DNA of 64,000 nucleotides from contig OW388293.1 in assembly GCA_936450465.1 (NCBI GenBank), positions 84,342,134 to 84,406,133 on the forward strand, given 5' to 3'. This stretch comes from Gibbula magus. Taxonomy: Eukaryota; Mollusca; Gastropoda; Trochida; Trochidae. This document shows, one piece after another, positions 11,503 to 23,590 of the stretch. The notes under the pieces are model-generated. The model was given only the letters and a program-made list of their open reading frames with translations. It searched no databases and was not told the DNA's origin. The stretch's first letter is position 1. Each line of letters starts with the position of its first letter. The translations under genes and the position numbers were made by a program.

Positions 11503-12825
11503 CTTTTTTTTTTGATAATTTTATTTATTTTTGAATCTCCATCGTTACAGTTCATTTAAACAGTTCAATACATACACATGTTAAATACATATTCTATAAA
11601 AGCAAATACAGAGTCTGAAAACAGGCATTTTAACAATAAGGTCAATGAAAAATGGCAGTTGGCAAATATAGTGATCAGTGATTCAGAAAAGATTATGACA
11701 TATGGACCAGAATTTTCTGAAATTATCATATTTACACTCTGAGTAGGCGTTATAGCGGTCAATATTGTATGCTGTTTTAATATCTTCTTTAATGTGATTC
11801 AAGTTTGGTATTTTATCTCCTTGTTTCATTTTGTATATGTTATATTTTACGACTGATATGATTAAGTTTAGAACATAGTTTCTCTTTTCGGGATATCCTA
11901 AAATTATGTTTTTGCTAGAGAATATTATTGTTGTTCCAGTTTTTACATATATCCACTTAGCGATTTCTTTCCAGATATTCTCAATGATTTTACATTCATG
12001 AAATAAGTGTAATATTGATTCTGTTTCAGATTTGCAAAACGTACATATATTAGTGTCTTTATATTTCATTTTTGCTAACAAATCATTTGTAGGTATAAAC
12101 CTATGAAGTATACTGTATTGGAACCAAGTGATTTTAACGCTATTATGGGATTTAAATGTTATTTTTTCTATTGTCTCCCAAGTGTGTTCCTCAATGGATT
12201 CATTTAATTCATTTTGCCACTTTTCCCGGTATGCTAAAGGTTTTTTTAGGTTTTCAAATATAAGAATGTCATAAATATCTCTACAACCTTTTGGATCTCC
12301 TATAATATTCTGCAATAAGTAAGGTAGAAATGGTGTTTGAAGTTTCTTCTCAAAATGAACTTTAGTGAATTTACAGTAGCATTTAATGGATTGTATAATT
12401 CCTTGTAGTTCCAAAAAATGTGTTGTACATCCGTATGTTTTTCTTAATTGTTCCACAGTAACGAAATTTCCTTGATTATCAAACATGTCATTTATGTAAG
12501 TAATACCTTTGCTAGAGTAATGTTTATAATTAATTGGTTTTCCGCCTATTTTTATATTATCATTTAGCCACAGGGGCTGGGATAGGATATCATTTCCGTT
12601 TTGTGCGTTCTTTGACTTTTTAGATAAAAATTTACCCCAAGATTTTAACGTATCTTTCCAAAAAGGATTAGTTTCGGGTGTTATAACGGATTCTTGTATA
12701 TGTGTTTCACATGTTTGTATGAAGCTATTTATATCTGTTTGTATATTGGCTTGTAACAGTTTCTGTATTTTGGATTCAGAATTTGCTATCTTGTTGCAAT
12801 AACAAAGTTGGCTATCCATAAATCT
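11503..12825 (-). mobile_element. 5'-truncated L1/Tx1-like LINE fragment, minus strand
   Basis: On the minus strand the coding remnant (11683-12819) is followed by about 180 bases of 3' sequence ending in an A-rich tail, seen as a T run at about 11505-11513. The 5' part of the element is missing, as is usual for LINE insertions primed at the 3' end. It sits inside the B-unit interruption at 10331-14470. Confidence 0.8.
11683..12819 (-). pseudogene. C-terminal part of an L1/Tx1-like LINE ORF2 protein
   Basis: An uninterrupted 378-residue frame on the minus strand. It contains no reverse transcriptase catalytic motif, because those lie upstream of the truncation. It matches the region after the thumb of L1/Tx1-type ORF2. 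About residues 230-250 carry the ITWFQYSILHRFIPTN block. A CCHC-type knuckle, CTFCKSETESILHLFHEC, follows at about residues 260-280, then a basic, aromatic C-terminus. The nominal start Met at 12819 is simply the first in the frame after the truncation, not a true start. That the frame stays open suggests a fairly recent insertion compared with the other LINEs here. It makes no functional enzyme alone. Confidence 0.8.
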
Positions 12826-13975
12826 TGATTTTCCATGTCATATTCACTTCGATTCACTTCAATGCTTCAACTGTTCTGTGCATCATTCATTTTGTGCAAA
12901 ATTATTCATGAGACTTCATTTCCAAAACAGACTGACGTATCGAATGATTTAACTTTAATATACTGGTAAAATAATTATTTTCTAAAGACAGGTATCGGAA
13001 TACAATTAACCAGGTATTCTAGACAAAATGCAAGATGTAGTTTTAATGACTGATTGTCGATTCATAAGAAGATAAAACAGCTCATATTCTTGATTAGTTG
13101 CTAGGTAAAACTCTTTTAAAAAGTTGTCTTGAAGTATATATCTAATTACTTTCATGACAATTAATTTGATTCCATGTGCGACATTTGTTAATATTATCAA
13201 TTAGAGCTATATAACAACCTTTATATACAAATATATAGGAGCAGATTACTGTATAGTGATTCGTGACAAAATGCGTAAGAAATGAGTTATCGGTGACTGT
13301 CACGGAATTGAAGTAGCCTTAAATTCCTTTACTATCACCAAGTGCTATAAGCCTATTAGAGTTACATCCCTTTGATTGATACGGACCGGAAGTTGTCGTA
13401 TGCAACCATGCGTTTTGCCAGCTAGATGTAACCTGACGAAATAAACCCAATCTGATGGAAACACAAAGTTGTTATTCCTGACAGTGATGGATTACTTAAA
13501 TGGATTTATTGTTACCTTAATAATGGAACCCAAAAGCTTATTCTACTATTATTTAAGGCCAGGGTAAAAATGTGGATACGTTTCTGTTAATGTAAACAAG
13601 CTTTTTCTTATTTCACTCTATACCTGTCGTTCTGCTAGTGTACATGTCTCTACATCAATCTTTCATCATTAACAACAAGGAAGCTATCATTTTAGTCTAA
13701 AGGACAATTATAAAAGGTTGAAATTAGCAAATTTTACTACGTTCTGAAATATCTCATACACTATTACACTATAAGGCGTAACCGGGAGTTTACATGAGTA
13801 TTTCCCCTTGAATGAACATTCTTAAAAATCATTTATCAATTATATATTGTTATGCATTTGCACACGGTCAATATAATTGTAGATTTGTTAAGAGAAAGTA
13901 GAGCCATGGGCTAATTCAAAATGTGGCCAGAGATAAAACACACTTGAAGGTTTAATTCATTACTGTTGTTTCCTT
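12826..13975. other. No recognised feature
   Basis: Non-coding sequence between the LINE fragment and the GGAC-tailed element. No repeat relation or coding similarity was noticed. Confidence 0.4.
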
Positions 13976-14265
13976 TAAATTACCTCCCTTTAAATAGTAC
14001 ATAAAATCTCAAGATGAAATAGCTTTTCAGGTCATGACGTCTGTGATCTATATTTGGGGTTGCAGGATAACGAAATCTACAATTCAGAATCGTCATTGGC
14101 CAATAAGTCTGCACACAAAATTTCAGCTCCCTAGACCAAGTGGTTCTGGAGAAGAATATGAACATGTGAAAAGTTTACAGACCGTCTGACGGACGGACGG
14201 TTGACCCCGGACACCATGCCATGCCATAAGCCCAACGGGCCTTTCAGGCCAGATGAGCTAACAAT
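13976..14265 (+). repeat. GGAC-tailed dispersed element with terminal hairpin
   Basis: The body contains AAAATTTCAGCTCCCTAGAC, then GACGGACGGACGG (about 14189), then a terminal hairpin: GCCCAACGGGC followed by GGCCTTTCAGGCC at about 14229-14252. It has the same plan as 35500-35960 and 61330-61875. No reading frame is supported. Confidence 0.65.
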
Positions 14266-14269
14266 ACCA

Positions 14270-15640
14270 AATTTCGGTGCATCAGCAAGTACCTTCAGTT
14301 TCCTCTGCACACGATGAATCTTGACGCGATTGTGTTGCCTTGTTGATGCGCCTAGTCATCGAACTTACATGTCGGTTGTTCTTGAGGGCTAAACATGTTA
14401 TTAGGGACACTAATATGTACTTATTGTCATGAACAAAGGACCTCTCCTCACAAATAATTACCGTTTTAAGTTTGAATAGTTACCAGAGGTGTTATTCCTA
14501 AGCCATGAGTAGATTATGTATTTACTTTAGCTACAGTACATGAAATAACTATGATGAAATCGATCGCCTTTAGAACAGCAACAACAAGGCTTCGTCCTCT
14601 GAGTGGTTTATCTCTGATTGTTGCGATACTTCTGTCTCTCTTAAGCCTTCACAATCCCTCACCCCACAATATCCACTTTATGTAAGAAGAAATAAGCAAG
14701 TGCTCTGTCAAATTGGAATGGTACGCCAATTGGCCAACCATTGTGGATTTAGCTACCTCATTTTCATAATTTCGCTAAATTTACGATGTAAAACACATAT
14801 ATAGTTCCTCCTGCTAATACACAATGACATTCGAGGACGTCAGATTTCATGAGAAAGAAAAGCTGATAATAAGACAGTAGACTCACTGAAAGGAATTACG
14901 CCACATGTTCCAGTTTATCAATATCTCGATTTGAAATAAATGCTCTGTGGCTTTTTTGGGTCATTGATTGACTTGGAACTGATGCTGCTACTGTTTGTGT
15001 ATAGCTCATATAATTATATAACTATATTTCTGATGACTACTTTACTTTACTACCTGATCATGGTGCCAACATGAAACAATGAAACTCTTTAATTAATTAC
15101 TGTATTCATAACATCATGACGACCTTGTAGGCGATTAAAAATGCATGATAATTGAAAGTAGAATTAACAATAAAACAATATTCATCCAGATCAGTATGAC
15201 TATGACAACATCTATGCTTAACTAGATTTATTTAGTGACACTCATCTAAAACCTGTTATGCTTATACCAAAAATACATAGTGTTGCTTGTGAAGTACATC
15301 ACGTGATTAATAAAAGGCTAGAGACACACATTAAGCATCCTGGTCTCCTTTATCCTTGATTAAAAACACCGCTGACAAGCCAAGAACATTTATCTCTCCA
15401 GGAGATTGTGTAAGAAAGTTTTTAGAGCTGAAATCCCTCATAAATACATTGGTGTGTAAATTATTGCATCATTAAATTTGGCTGGCAACGTCTTTGTGTG
15501 TAACGTCAAGGAAGCAAATTACACCATATTATTTCAGAGTGATGAGGGTGAACTAAATAGACTGCTGTAAACAATGTTGTTGATGATCCTGGAGGGATTC
15601 TTTATTACTAACCACTTAGGTTTTAGTCGTAAACAAACCT
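14270..15640 (+). repeat. B unit, plus copy 1, second part
   Basis: Collinear with 18970-20390 and 41380-42300. Landmarks: GTTATTCCTAAGCCATGAGT (14491), CAGCAACAACAAGGCTTCGT (14577), CACAATCCCTCACCCC (about 14649), CACGTGATTAATAAA (15300), CCAAGAACATTTATCTCTCC (15381) and GCAAATTACACC (15514). It continues directly into the head of the next unit at about 15590-15800, which shows that units are joined tail to head. Confidence 0.7.
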
Positions 15641-15880
15641 ATTAGAACCAGTACATTGAGTTGATATTCTTGGAACTTAATTTGGGAAGTTTCTTTGAAA
15701 ATAAAATAGAAGAGGCGTACACTCATGTCAATACCAATACGACAAACAATTAGCTTAATCCTTGTGTATTTTTGTAAAGGGTGAGACTGAAAAAGCTTTG
15801 GACTCAAATGTATTAAAAGGAATATTGTGTCTCTCCAACAAGGTTTTTTAACTGATATAAATGATGTATATGTGATCTGA
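15640..15880 (+). repeat. B unit, plus copy 2, head
   Basis: Matches 7790-7880, sharing ACAAACAATTAGCT and TATTTTTGTAAAGGG. The unit is then interrupted by the hairpin element and resumes at about 16910. Confidence 0.6.
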
Positions 15881-15882
15881 CT

Positions 15883-16042
15883 AATAAATAGAGATTATTA
15901 CCAGAGGAAGTGTGTCATTTTACTTTAACGAAACGAGTGTGAATTTTTGTATTGCCCGAGCGAGAGCGAGGGTTATACATAAATTTGCACGAGTTTCGTA
16001 AAAGTAATATGACACACTTTCGAGTGTAATAATTTCTTTATT
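15883..16042. repeat. Long hairpin H2
   Basis: Two arms of about 60 bp are inverted copies. AAGTGTGTCATTTTACTTTA at 15908 matches the complement of the sequence ending in ATGACACACTT at 16019, and the arms extend outwards through AATAAATA-GATTATTAC to AATTTCTTTATT. The centre reads CCCGAGCGAGAGCGAGGG (about 15954-15971). Two TGACGTCA palindromes lie about 100 bases downstream. Confidence 0.75.
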
Positions 16043-16900
16043 ACCCATTTTATTCCATTTGTTTAGCGTAAAAATAGTCAGGAAACGACCCACTTCTCTT
16101 GCAACGGGAAGCTACAGTGACGTCACGAACATTCGTTTTATGACGTCACAGACGGCGAAACAAGGGACGTCGCGGTGAAACAATGGTTGCTAGACAAACG
16201 TGATATGTGCACATGCGCATCATCAAATTTCTAAATCAGCTATCATTAGTATTTAACTGGTCCAATTCTCCCACTAAATCTATGTTAGTTCTTTCAGTAA
16301 ATATCGTCAATATATGTAAATATAATATCTACATTGTGATTACATTTATTTGTTTGTAGCACAGGGCAGCCAAAACTTCTGATATGTTTCAATATTTCCT
16401 TGTGCATCTGCATCCTACATCCATGTTGGTCTGCTAGTATCATAACCAAGAGTCTCTATACTTCCCTCGCTTTAATCAACGGTATGACAACGATGTAACA
16501 CAGAGCAAGATTGGAAAGTATCAACGATAGCAACCAGCAAAATGGTGCACTGAAGTAAGTCTTACTTCAAGTTAAATATATGATAAAACTAAACAAGATA
16601 AATACTAACACATAGGAAATTGTATTATCATAAACATGTTCGAAGTCATTTAATTATTATGTGTCAGTTGAATAAATTTAAATTTAATTACTTACTTCAA
16701 ATATTCGATATTTGATGTTTTGAACCGAATTACTTCTTATGGCTTTATCAAGGTCAGTGACAAATAATGATTTTGAAGAAAAACCTGACTTTATTTTCTA
16801 CATTACATTTAGCTCCAATTTTTTTCAAATGTTGAACACTCTGCCATTCTCTAACTAGGTCAAAATGCACAATGTGAGATATGTTTTACAGACGCAATGT
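16043..16900. other. Likely body of hairpin element H2, with TGACGTCA sites
   Basis: Interrupts B unit 2 between about 15880 and 16910. It contains TGACGTCA at 16118-16125 and 16141-16148, the palindrome bound by CREB/ATF proteins in animals. Function here is not shown. No reading frame is supported and the far end of the insertion is not defined. Confidence 0.4.
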
Positions 16901-18205
16901 AATTATCAAAGGGGGATGGTGCTCTAGCTGACCGTTAATGGATATATAGTGGGTTCCTGCCACCTCGCTGCACCAAACTTACACTTTAGGATTGTTAATA
17001 GATTCACTCAAGTACTATGGTATTCCACAAGTGTGCTGATACATCATTGCTATGCAAAATGGCAAAAGGTCGTATGACTTGTTCATACATATGAATGGCC
17101 CTTTAGATGAATGCATTTGCACAAGCTTACCAAAATAGGAAGATCTATCATAGATAATTTTATTCTCGGAATGATTTTGTTCTTTCGCTTCCAATTAGCT
17201 TTCTTGCACTGATACAGTGATAGCGTCTACTCGAATCCAGTTCGGTCTAATCATTACTCTCGCTCTCAAATGCTTTACTTCAGATCAGACCAGAGTCTGT
17301 ACTTGGTACAATCAGGTGGATGTTGTCTGACAGATGTGAGCTGTGATTCCAACGTCAGTGCAGGTCCTAACAATCAGTTATTTTATATATGTCAGTTGTT
17401 CCGGACATGTATGGTATTATGAGGATGGCATTTGTATAATAATGCTTGTTCATTATATTAGTTTTAGCAAACGTCTTGGGTAACTCAAGTACTAAATATT
17501 GCAAAGGGTTGGTTTGTTTGGTTGTCAATGTAAGGCGTTTCGTACATCAATTTTTTAAAACAGCTCTAAGACTCTAAAGAAACGATATGATTCATATATA
17601 TTGTTAAAACCTTATTTTAACCTTGGTCAGTCACATATATCAAAGCATCCACGTTAGTACGATTAAACTAAATTTGTAACGAATAATGGATAAACGAAAT
17701 ATTACACACTCCAACAAAAACACTGGGGATGTACCGGTTATGTAAATAGGGCGTAATATTAAATGTAAAGCCATTTCTTCCTGGTTAGCATTCGAAGAAA
17801 TGGTCATGTTAGAGGATACTGCTGCCATTTTTCCCATAGTATTTATATCTTTGTATATTTCTTATATCATATCGTGTTGAGCACGTTTGAAACATAAAGG
17901 CAGATAGTTGATCCACAATTAACCAATATGCAAAATACATAGAGTAATTTTTTTTCAGTTAATAATTAGTTTCGGTCTTTACAATTGTGTCCTCAATTGT
18001 GTGTCTCTTTTTATATAGCCATCAACAGTAACCGCTGTATGTAAAAATATATGTATAATGACACAAATGAGTTTGATGAATGTATTTATTTTGTTAAGAA
18101 AACTAACTGCTGGCTACGAAACATTGACTTTGCTGAAAGTGTTACTTGAAACAAATTATAAAAAAAAATGTCATTATGTCATTGATAGAGATAGTTGGTC
18201 GCGTA

Positions 18206-18207
<2 letters not shown>

Positions 18208-18298
<91 letters not shown>
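18208..18298. repeat. (TA)n microsatellite
   Basis: Uninterrupted TA dinucleotides for about 90 bases. Confidence 0.98.
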
Positions 18299-18301
<3 letters not shown>

Positions 18302-19053
18302 TAAAACGTATACTGGGTTTCGTTTGTTTTGTTTGTTGGTTTGGTCAGCATGTCATGAAACTAAGTCAGATCATTTCATCCTCAAGCCCTAGGGTAATAA
18401 GATCACCTGGACTTATATTCTCTTTAGATGGTTAAATTACTCATACAAACCACACCTTCATGAGGAAGCTATTACTACTCTGCAATATATTGTGTTTATA
18501 AGTTTACCCTCTAGCTACATGTACTACATGTGCTATCCCATACCAGACTGTTAAACTTAAAATATATCAATGAATAGAAAGTGTATCTAACAACACTATT
18601 TTAAGATCTCAGTAAATATGAATTCAACAAACGTTTCTCTCAACTGTAATGTTTTGACTGTACTAGTATTACTGTTCACACATCACGGAACCAGTCAGAT
18701 GATTCCAGTCTTCAATGACAATGTTCAGAAGATCTATGTTTCTCTTTAGATGAGTGGAAGTTTACATTGATAAGTTGATCTTCTTATGTCAAATGATACA
18801 GTCAAGCTGCAAGGCCACACTGGATGATTCACGATGGACTTTGGTTATTATACTTTATATAAGATGATTTCGAATACAAATAAGCTACTCGTCAGTTACA
18901 GCTTGCGTCTTGGAACAATTTGTTCATCAACGGTGATCAATTTGTCTAGGACCTACATTAATTTCAAGTTAGCTGCTAACGCCTCTGGTTATGTGATGAA
19001 TAGTTACCAGAGTTATTGATGTATGGCTCCGGGTTATCTATCAACCGCTCGTC

Positions 19054-19395
19054 TTAAAGGGGCAGAAACACGTCTTTTGCAAATTATTTTTTCAAATTTC
19101 CCATTTACAATGATAGTTTATGTTTAGAAGGTAAAACTTCTTATTACACAAACAGAGTATCCATAGTGGTAATAACGGTATTTCGTATAAAACAAAACTT
19201 GCATGGCGGCCATTTTATTGTGAACTCATTTTATTATTTCGAATGACAAAAACGATTCCCCTGGCTTTACGGAACCATGTATACTCATTGATTTGATTTT
19301 CCGAAGAGAGACGAGTGTTTTACTATTGATGACATTATTTTTCAAATTCATTTCATAGACTTATTTCAGCTAAAAACGTGCTACTGCCCCTTTAA
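19054..19395. mobile_element. 342-bp TTAA-flanked MITE
   Basis: The left end is TTAAAGGGGCAGAAACACGT and the right end, reverse-complemented, TTAAAGGGGCAGTAGCACGT. The flanking TTAA on each side fits the piggyBac-type target duplication. There is no transposase. It interrupts a B unit between AGGTTATCTATCAACCG and GAATAACACCAGCAACAGCA; the second matches the CAGAATAGCAACAGCAACAC block of other units, which supports insertion. Confidence 0.75.
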
Positions 19396-20396
19396 GAATA
19401 ACACCAGCAACAGCAGCAACACTTATTCTTCTTACTAGATTGAGTTAGATCGCGTCTGCCACTCTTGAGCCTTCCTGATCACTTGTCAACTAGCATCCAC
19501 TATATTAACTTCCCTGTGTAAAGAATCAAGTGGTCTGTCTTAATTGGAATGCTTTCCTAACCATAGACAGTCTTAGCATATTTTGTAACTAAGAAAGTTT
19601 GGATATGGATTTGGTATTTATAATTAAAGTGTTGTTAAGTCACATACATGCCGGAGTCGGACGTGGGAGTCAAGTCTGTACAACGATGAAACTGATGTTG
19701 GCAAAGCAAATACATGTATTTGTATATGTCCGGAAAAATAATCCATCACATGCAACAATCTTTCCTCTTTTGTTTGCAATATTTTTCACATTTGTTAATG
19801 TTGCATACATATTACCACTATCTACTTCAGTTGATTTGCCTCATTTCGCAATTTTCCCACTTGAAACCTATATGAATTTCCTCCTGCTTATACGAAATGA
19901 AAATGGAGTATGATATAGACACGGTGCTTGCATTACCGCTGGTTAAGTAATGAGAAACTACATGTTGTTAAAGGTCAATACACTTGTAATGACGGAACAC
20001 TATGAGTATAAAGGAAACTATGCTTAACTTATTTCATTTAGTGACAATAATCTAGGACCTCTTAATCTTTTTCGTAAGAACGATATTAAAATATAAGAAT
20101 TACACAATACTACTTTTCAATCATATCACGTGATTAATAAAAAGCTTGAAAAGAAAACCAAAAAACTCGTTATCTCCTTTATCTTATATTAAAACCATCG
20201 TTGACAAGCCAGGAACAGTTACCTGTACAGGAGTTTGTATCAGAAAGTTTAAGACCTGAGATGTCTCTTACAATACATGTGTTAAATATTGGAACATTCA
20301 GTTTGGCTTGTAGCGTCTTTGTGCGTCACCTCAAGTAAGCAAATTACACCAGCATTCTGAGAATGATGTGGGTGAACTAAATGGACTGCTATAGGG

Positions 20397-20880
20397 GGCT
20401 GGGTGGCCGAGTCGGCAAAGGCGTCAGGTTAGCAATCCAGCGAGCTTGAGGTGCCGGGTTTGAGTCGACCTGTGACCGGGTGTAAAAATCTTTAAGTCAA
20501 CTTTGTATGCGGACTTTTTCACTGTTGTTACAACCCCTAGTGTACAGTACGCAAACCTTAAAAGAACCCAGGAAACCAGATGGTGGCCACATGAATACGT
20601 GCAGACACCTAGTTGCAGGTACAGCAACGTGCAGTATCATTGGACAAAATACTGTGACTATGTGTCCTATGAATGGGTACCTCGTAAGGATGAGCATGGT
20701 GGTTTAACTTGGTGCGCCTAATAGCTGCAAAAGTGCATTCTCCAAATGGAGCTGAGATTGACAAAAAGTGTCGTTAACAGTGACATCCAATGATCGGGGG
20801 CAAACAAAGCGCCTTTGAGCAGCTTAGCTTAGCTGGCTATTTGCGCTATACACATGTCTATATGTATGTATGTATGTATC
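20397..20880 (+). mobile_element. tRNA-derived SINE, full-length candidate
   Basis: The head (20397-20472) is tRNA-like, of the Leu/Ser type. It has an A box GGTGGCCGAGTCGGCAAAGG and a B box GGGTTTGAGTCGACC. The body carries CTGTGACTATGTGTC and AATGGGTACC, and the 3' part reads AAAGCGCCTTTGAGCAGC, then GCGCTATACACATGTCTA, then a short (ATGT)n tail. Body and 3' part match the minus-strand copy at 51288-51537. About 480 bp, transcribed by RNA polymerase III if active. It inserted at the end of a B unit, just after ACTGCTATA. Confidence 0.85.
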
Positions 20881-21209
20881 AATTTTGAAGGCATCTTACG
20901 TTATATTTTAAGGTATAAACAGACCTGTTATAATCAATACAGTTATTTGTCATTCTTGAAAATGAATGCGGGGAAATTCTTCGGATGGACAAATGATATA
21001 ATGAAAGGGGGACCATACAAAGCATTATATTCACATACAGTTCTTGTGATGAGAACATGCAAATGCTGATGATAACAATTGAAAACATTCACAAAAGAAA
21101 ACTTATCCCAATGCTTGGTTGATAAAATAACAAACCATTCAGTCTAACGATCCTTGCTTCGTATTCAACATGATTAAGAAAGAACAGACTACAAGCAATT
21201 CAATATCAA
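20881..21209. other. No recognised feature
   Basis: Sequence between the SINE and the left inverted repeat at 21210. Two chance frames overlap on opposite strands; neither is supported. Confidence 0.4.
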
Positions 21210-21262
21210 TAGACCTTGTGCACGTGACGTCATCAGTGTTTACGACGCCATATTGGTAATCA
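21210..21262 (+). repeat. Left inverted repeat of the 12-kb candidate
   Basis: TAGACCTTGTGCA, then CGTGACGTCATCAG, then CCATATTGGTAATCAA. The first and last blocks match the right end exactly when inverted. It contains a TGACGTCA site. Confidence 0.7.
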
Positions 21263-21484
21263 ACCAACCGCCCGCCTCGGGGGTGGCTCTCGCTTGTTTT
21301 TGGCAATGACTTTACCCCCGGCTAGTAACAGTCTTTTCCTCACCCTATATGCGTCTAGTCTACACTCTTACCCAAAAACCTGAAAAGTGACTGTGATTTG
21401 TTGCCAATCTGACACGAACGAGCTGTTGTCAACATAGCCTACAATAATTTACCGTATACACATTACAGAGCCTAGATCTATCAC

Positions 21485-21695
21485 TGGATGAAAAAGTCCT
21501 ATTTAATCCGGATTAAATATTGATTAAAGATGTCATTTAATCCCCTTTACTCCCCTTTACTCCGGATTAAAGACACAATTTACAACAGAGTAAAGGGGAG
21601 TAAATATCACATTTAATCCATATTTACTCCATATTTACTCTGAGATTAAATATTTGTAAAGGTGATTAAATAAGATTAAATTTGTGTAAATATTC
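21485..21695. repeat. Left GGATTAAA/TTTACTCC cluster
   Basis: Dense alternating short words: GGATTAAA, ATTTAATCC, TTTACTCC, GTAAAGGGGAGTAAA. They are arranged in both orientations, so the stretch can fold on itself. The same words fill 31690-32010. Confidence 0.8.
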
Positions 21696-21814
21696 AGACA
21701 AGTTTTTTGCCATGTTGTAATAAAAATAAAATAGTTTCATCAAAAAGGTAACTTTTTTGAAAAAAGTTGTTTTGAACATTGCTAACAAAACATTACTCTA
21801 ATTAAAAACTACTT

Positions 21815-22325
21815 TGATGAAAAGAAATGCTTTTTAAAAAGAAAGTGACTTGAATGGAGAAAATGACTTTGATAAAGACAAAAATGATATTGATGAAGAT
21901 ATTGACTTAGATGGGAAAAAACTTTGATGAAAACATTATTTTGATGAAAATATTTGTCTTTGATGAAAAATGTACTTCGATGGAAAATTTTACTTTGATG
22001 ATATATTTTACTTAAAAGAAAGAAATTATTTTGATGAAGAATTTGACTTTGATGAAATAATTGATTTTAATGAGAAAAATTACTCTGATGAAAAAGTTAA
22101 CTTTGATGATAAAAATGACTTTGATGAAAATATTGACTTTGATGGAAAGAATTACTTTGATAACATAAATGTTGTTTATTTAAAAATTTAATTTGATGAA
22201 CAAATTGTTTTTGATAATAAAATTGACTTTAATGAAAATTTTACTTTGATGAAGAAATTGACTTTGGTAAAAAGAAAATTACTTTGATGATAAAAATATC
22301 TTTAATGGAAAAAATTACCTTTGAA
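21815..22325 (+). repeat. Degenerate 18-bp minisatellite
   Basis: Units of the form ACTTTGATGAAAATATTG repeat with much substitution and some indels. Between about 21970 and 22191 the period stays in frame and reads as acidic hexapeptides such as FDENID and FDGKNY. Nothing else suggests coding. Two or three related units (TACTTTGATGAAAACAAT) occur on the minus strand at about 43965-44010 in a B unit. Confidence 0.75.
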
Positions 22326-22959
22326 AATATGACCAATTCGGCATAATGACTAACATGATTTAGTAACTTATATAAATATTATAAGTATCATCTCATGAAA
22401 ATATCTACTTACATAACAATGAATATAGATAGATCTATGGTTTGGCAATTGGTGAACCAATTCACTTTATTAGTTACCATTTACAGGAGTTTTACATTCT
22501 TTGCCAGTCAGAAAAAGGTGAAAATATTACAGTATTCAACTGTGATAGCAACATTTAGCGAGGTGACGGTCACATATATTATTAAAGGAACCATAACGTT
22601 TTGATTATCTAAATTGCTATTTGATTGTTAAACATTGTTCATTAATGCCATATTGTTACATTGTAATCACTTTGTGATTCGATATAGCAGTTCAGATACA
22701 CAGTTATGATAGATATAGACAGGCAGACAGACAGATATATTTTATTATAATGTCACAATAATAATGTTACATTGTAAAAAGCATGTTTAAAAACATAGAC
22801 AATAAATTAAACAACGAGCCATTTTTTGGCTAATGAGACACTTTACAAGAAAAAACAGTGTACAATATATTCGTAAATATAGGTAGGTAAAATAGCAATG
22901 ATTCAGGTTTATAATAGTAATTAAATAAGTAAGTAAATAAATATAAGAATTATAAAAAT
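22326..22959. other. No recognised feature
   Basis: A+T-rich non-coding DNA. A short CAGGCAGACAGACAGA tract occurs at about 22720. Confidence 0.4.
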
Positions 22960-23184
22960 AATTTCTATCTTTAAACCATATTTCTTATGGTTGTACAGAT
23001 GCATTTTATGCGTTTGTGGTTATTTTCCGTTAACAGTTTGATAAAAAGATCTAAAGGCCCCGTTACATTATAAGCATCTTGATTAAAATTACTTCTGAGA
23101 TCGTTGTAAAAGTGGCATCCGAAATAAAATGAACTTCAGTTTCCACATTTTGACAAAATCTACGCTCTAATGGCGTGAGGTTTT

Positions 23185-23190
<6 letters not shown>
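22960..23190 (-). pseudogene. Decayed LINE reverse transcriptase C-terminal tail
   Basis: The minus strand reads LTPLERRFCQNVETEVHFIS and then drifts out of frame. This resembles the end of a molluscan non-LTR reverse transcriptase, where P..ER.C.FC...VE.E.HF...C.FY..LR forms a Cys/His knuckle. The same motif class ends the remnant at 33560-34345 on the other strand. Stops and a (AT)n tract at 23189 cut it off. Only the last few dozen residues are visible, so family placement is tentative. Confidence 0.5.

Positions 23191-23233
<43 letters not shown>
23189..23233. repeat. (AT)n microsatellite
   Basis: About 45 bases of AT dinucleotides immediately after the reverse transcriptase remnant. Confidence 0.97.
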
Positions 23234-23235
<2 letters not shown>

Positions 23236-23238
23236 TGT

Positions 23239-23590
23239 GCGACATATATTCACAAGATACTAGGTTTACTCACATATTATATAGTTCATAAACAAAGATG
23301 TGATCCTAGCATACATTTTCTACATGATGCAACAGATGCATAGGATGTAAGGATGTGTGACAGGCTGAGCTAATGTCCTTTTGAGTATAACACGACTTGC
23401 GACAGATATTCAATAGATGTTCCATGATTGTGTGGCAATTTATTTAAGAGAAGTTTATTCACATACCATATAGTTCATATACAAAGTTTTAACAAAGATT
23501 TTAAAATAGATAATCAGTACATGTTGTATTGAATGTAATAAGATATAAGTGTACTATTTGAGTATACTACTCCATTTGAGACAGGAAGTT
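23239..23590 (+). repeat. Degenerate direct repeat, spacing about 160 bp
   Basis: GCGACATATATTCACAAGAT (23239) and GCGACAGATATTCAATAGAT (23399) begin two similar blocks. Both continue with TTTA(C/T)TCACATA-CATATAGTTCATA-ACAAAG and end in a TTTGAGTATA-AC region. Confidence 0.6.

Larger units (their letters stand above)
16910..20395 (+). repeat. B unit, plus copy 2, main part
   Basis: Collinear with unit 1. Landmarks: CACCTCGCTGCACCAAACTT (16960), ATGCAAAATGGCAAAAGG (17053), TCAAATGCTTTACTTCAGAT (17266), TTGATCCACAATTAACC (17910), CATGAAACTAAGTCAGATCA (18353), CCTCTAGCTACATGTAC (18509), TTTCAAGTTAGCTGCTAACG (18962), CACGTGATTAATAAAAAG (20127) and GCAAATTACACC (20339). A (TA)n tract (18208) and a TTAA MITE (19054) sit inside it. 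Confidence 0.75.

Noticed and set aside
18058..18435. A 125-residue frame with a poly-Tyr-Ile run.
   Set aside because: It is produced by the (TA)n microsatellite in a B unit, and other copies do not keep the frame.
20397..20472. A functional tRNA-Leu or tRNA-Ser gene.
   Set aside because: The acceptor stem does not pair, the anticodon arm is irregular, and the sequence continues into a SINE body with a tail.
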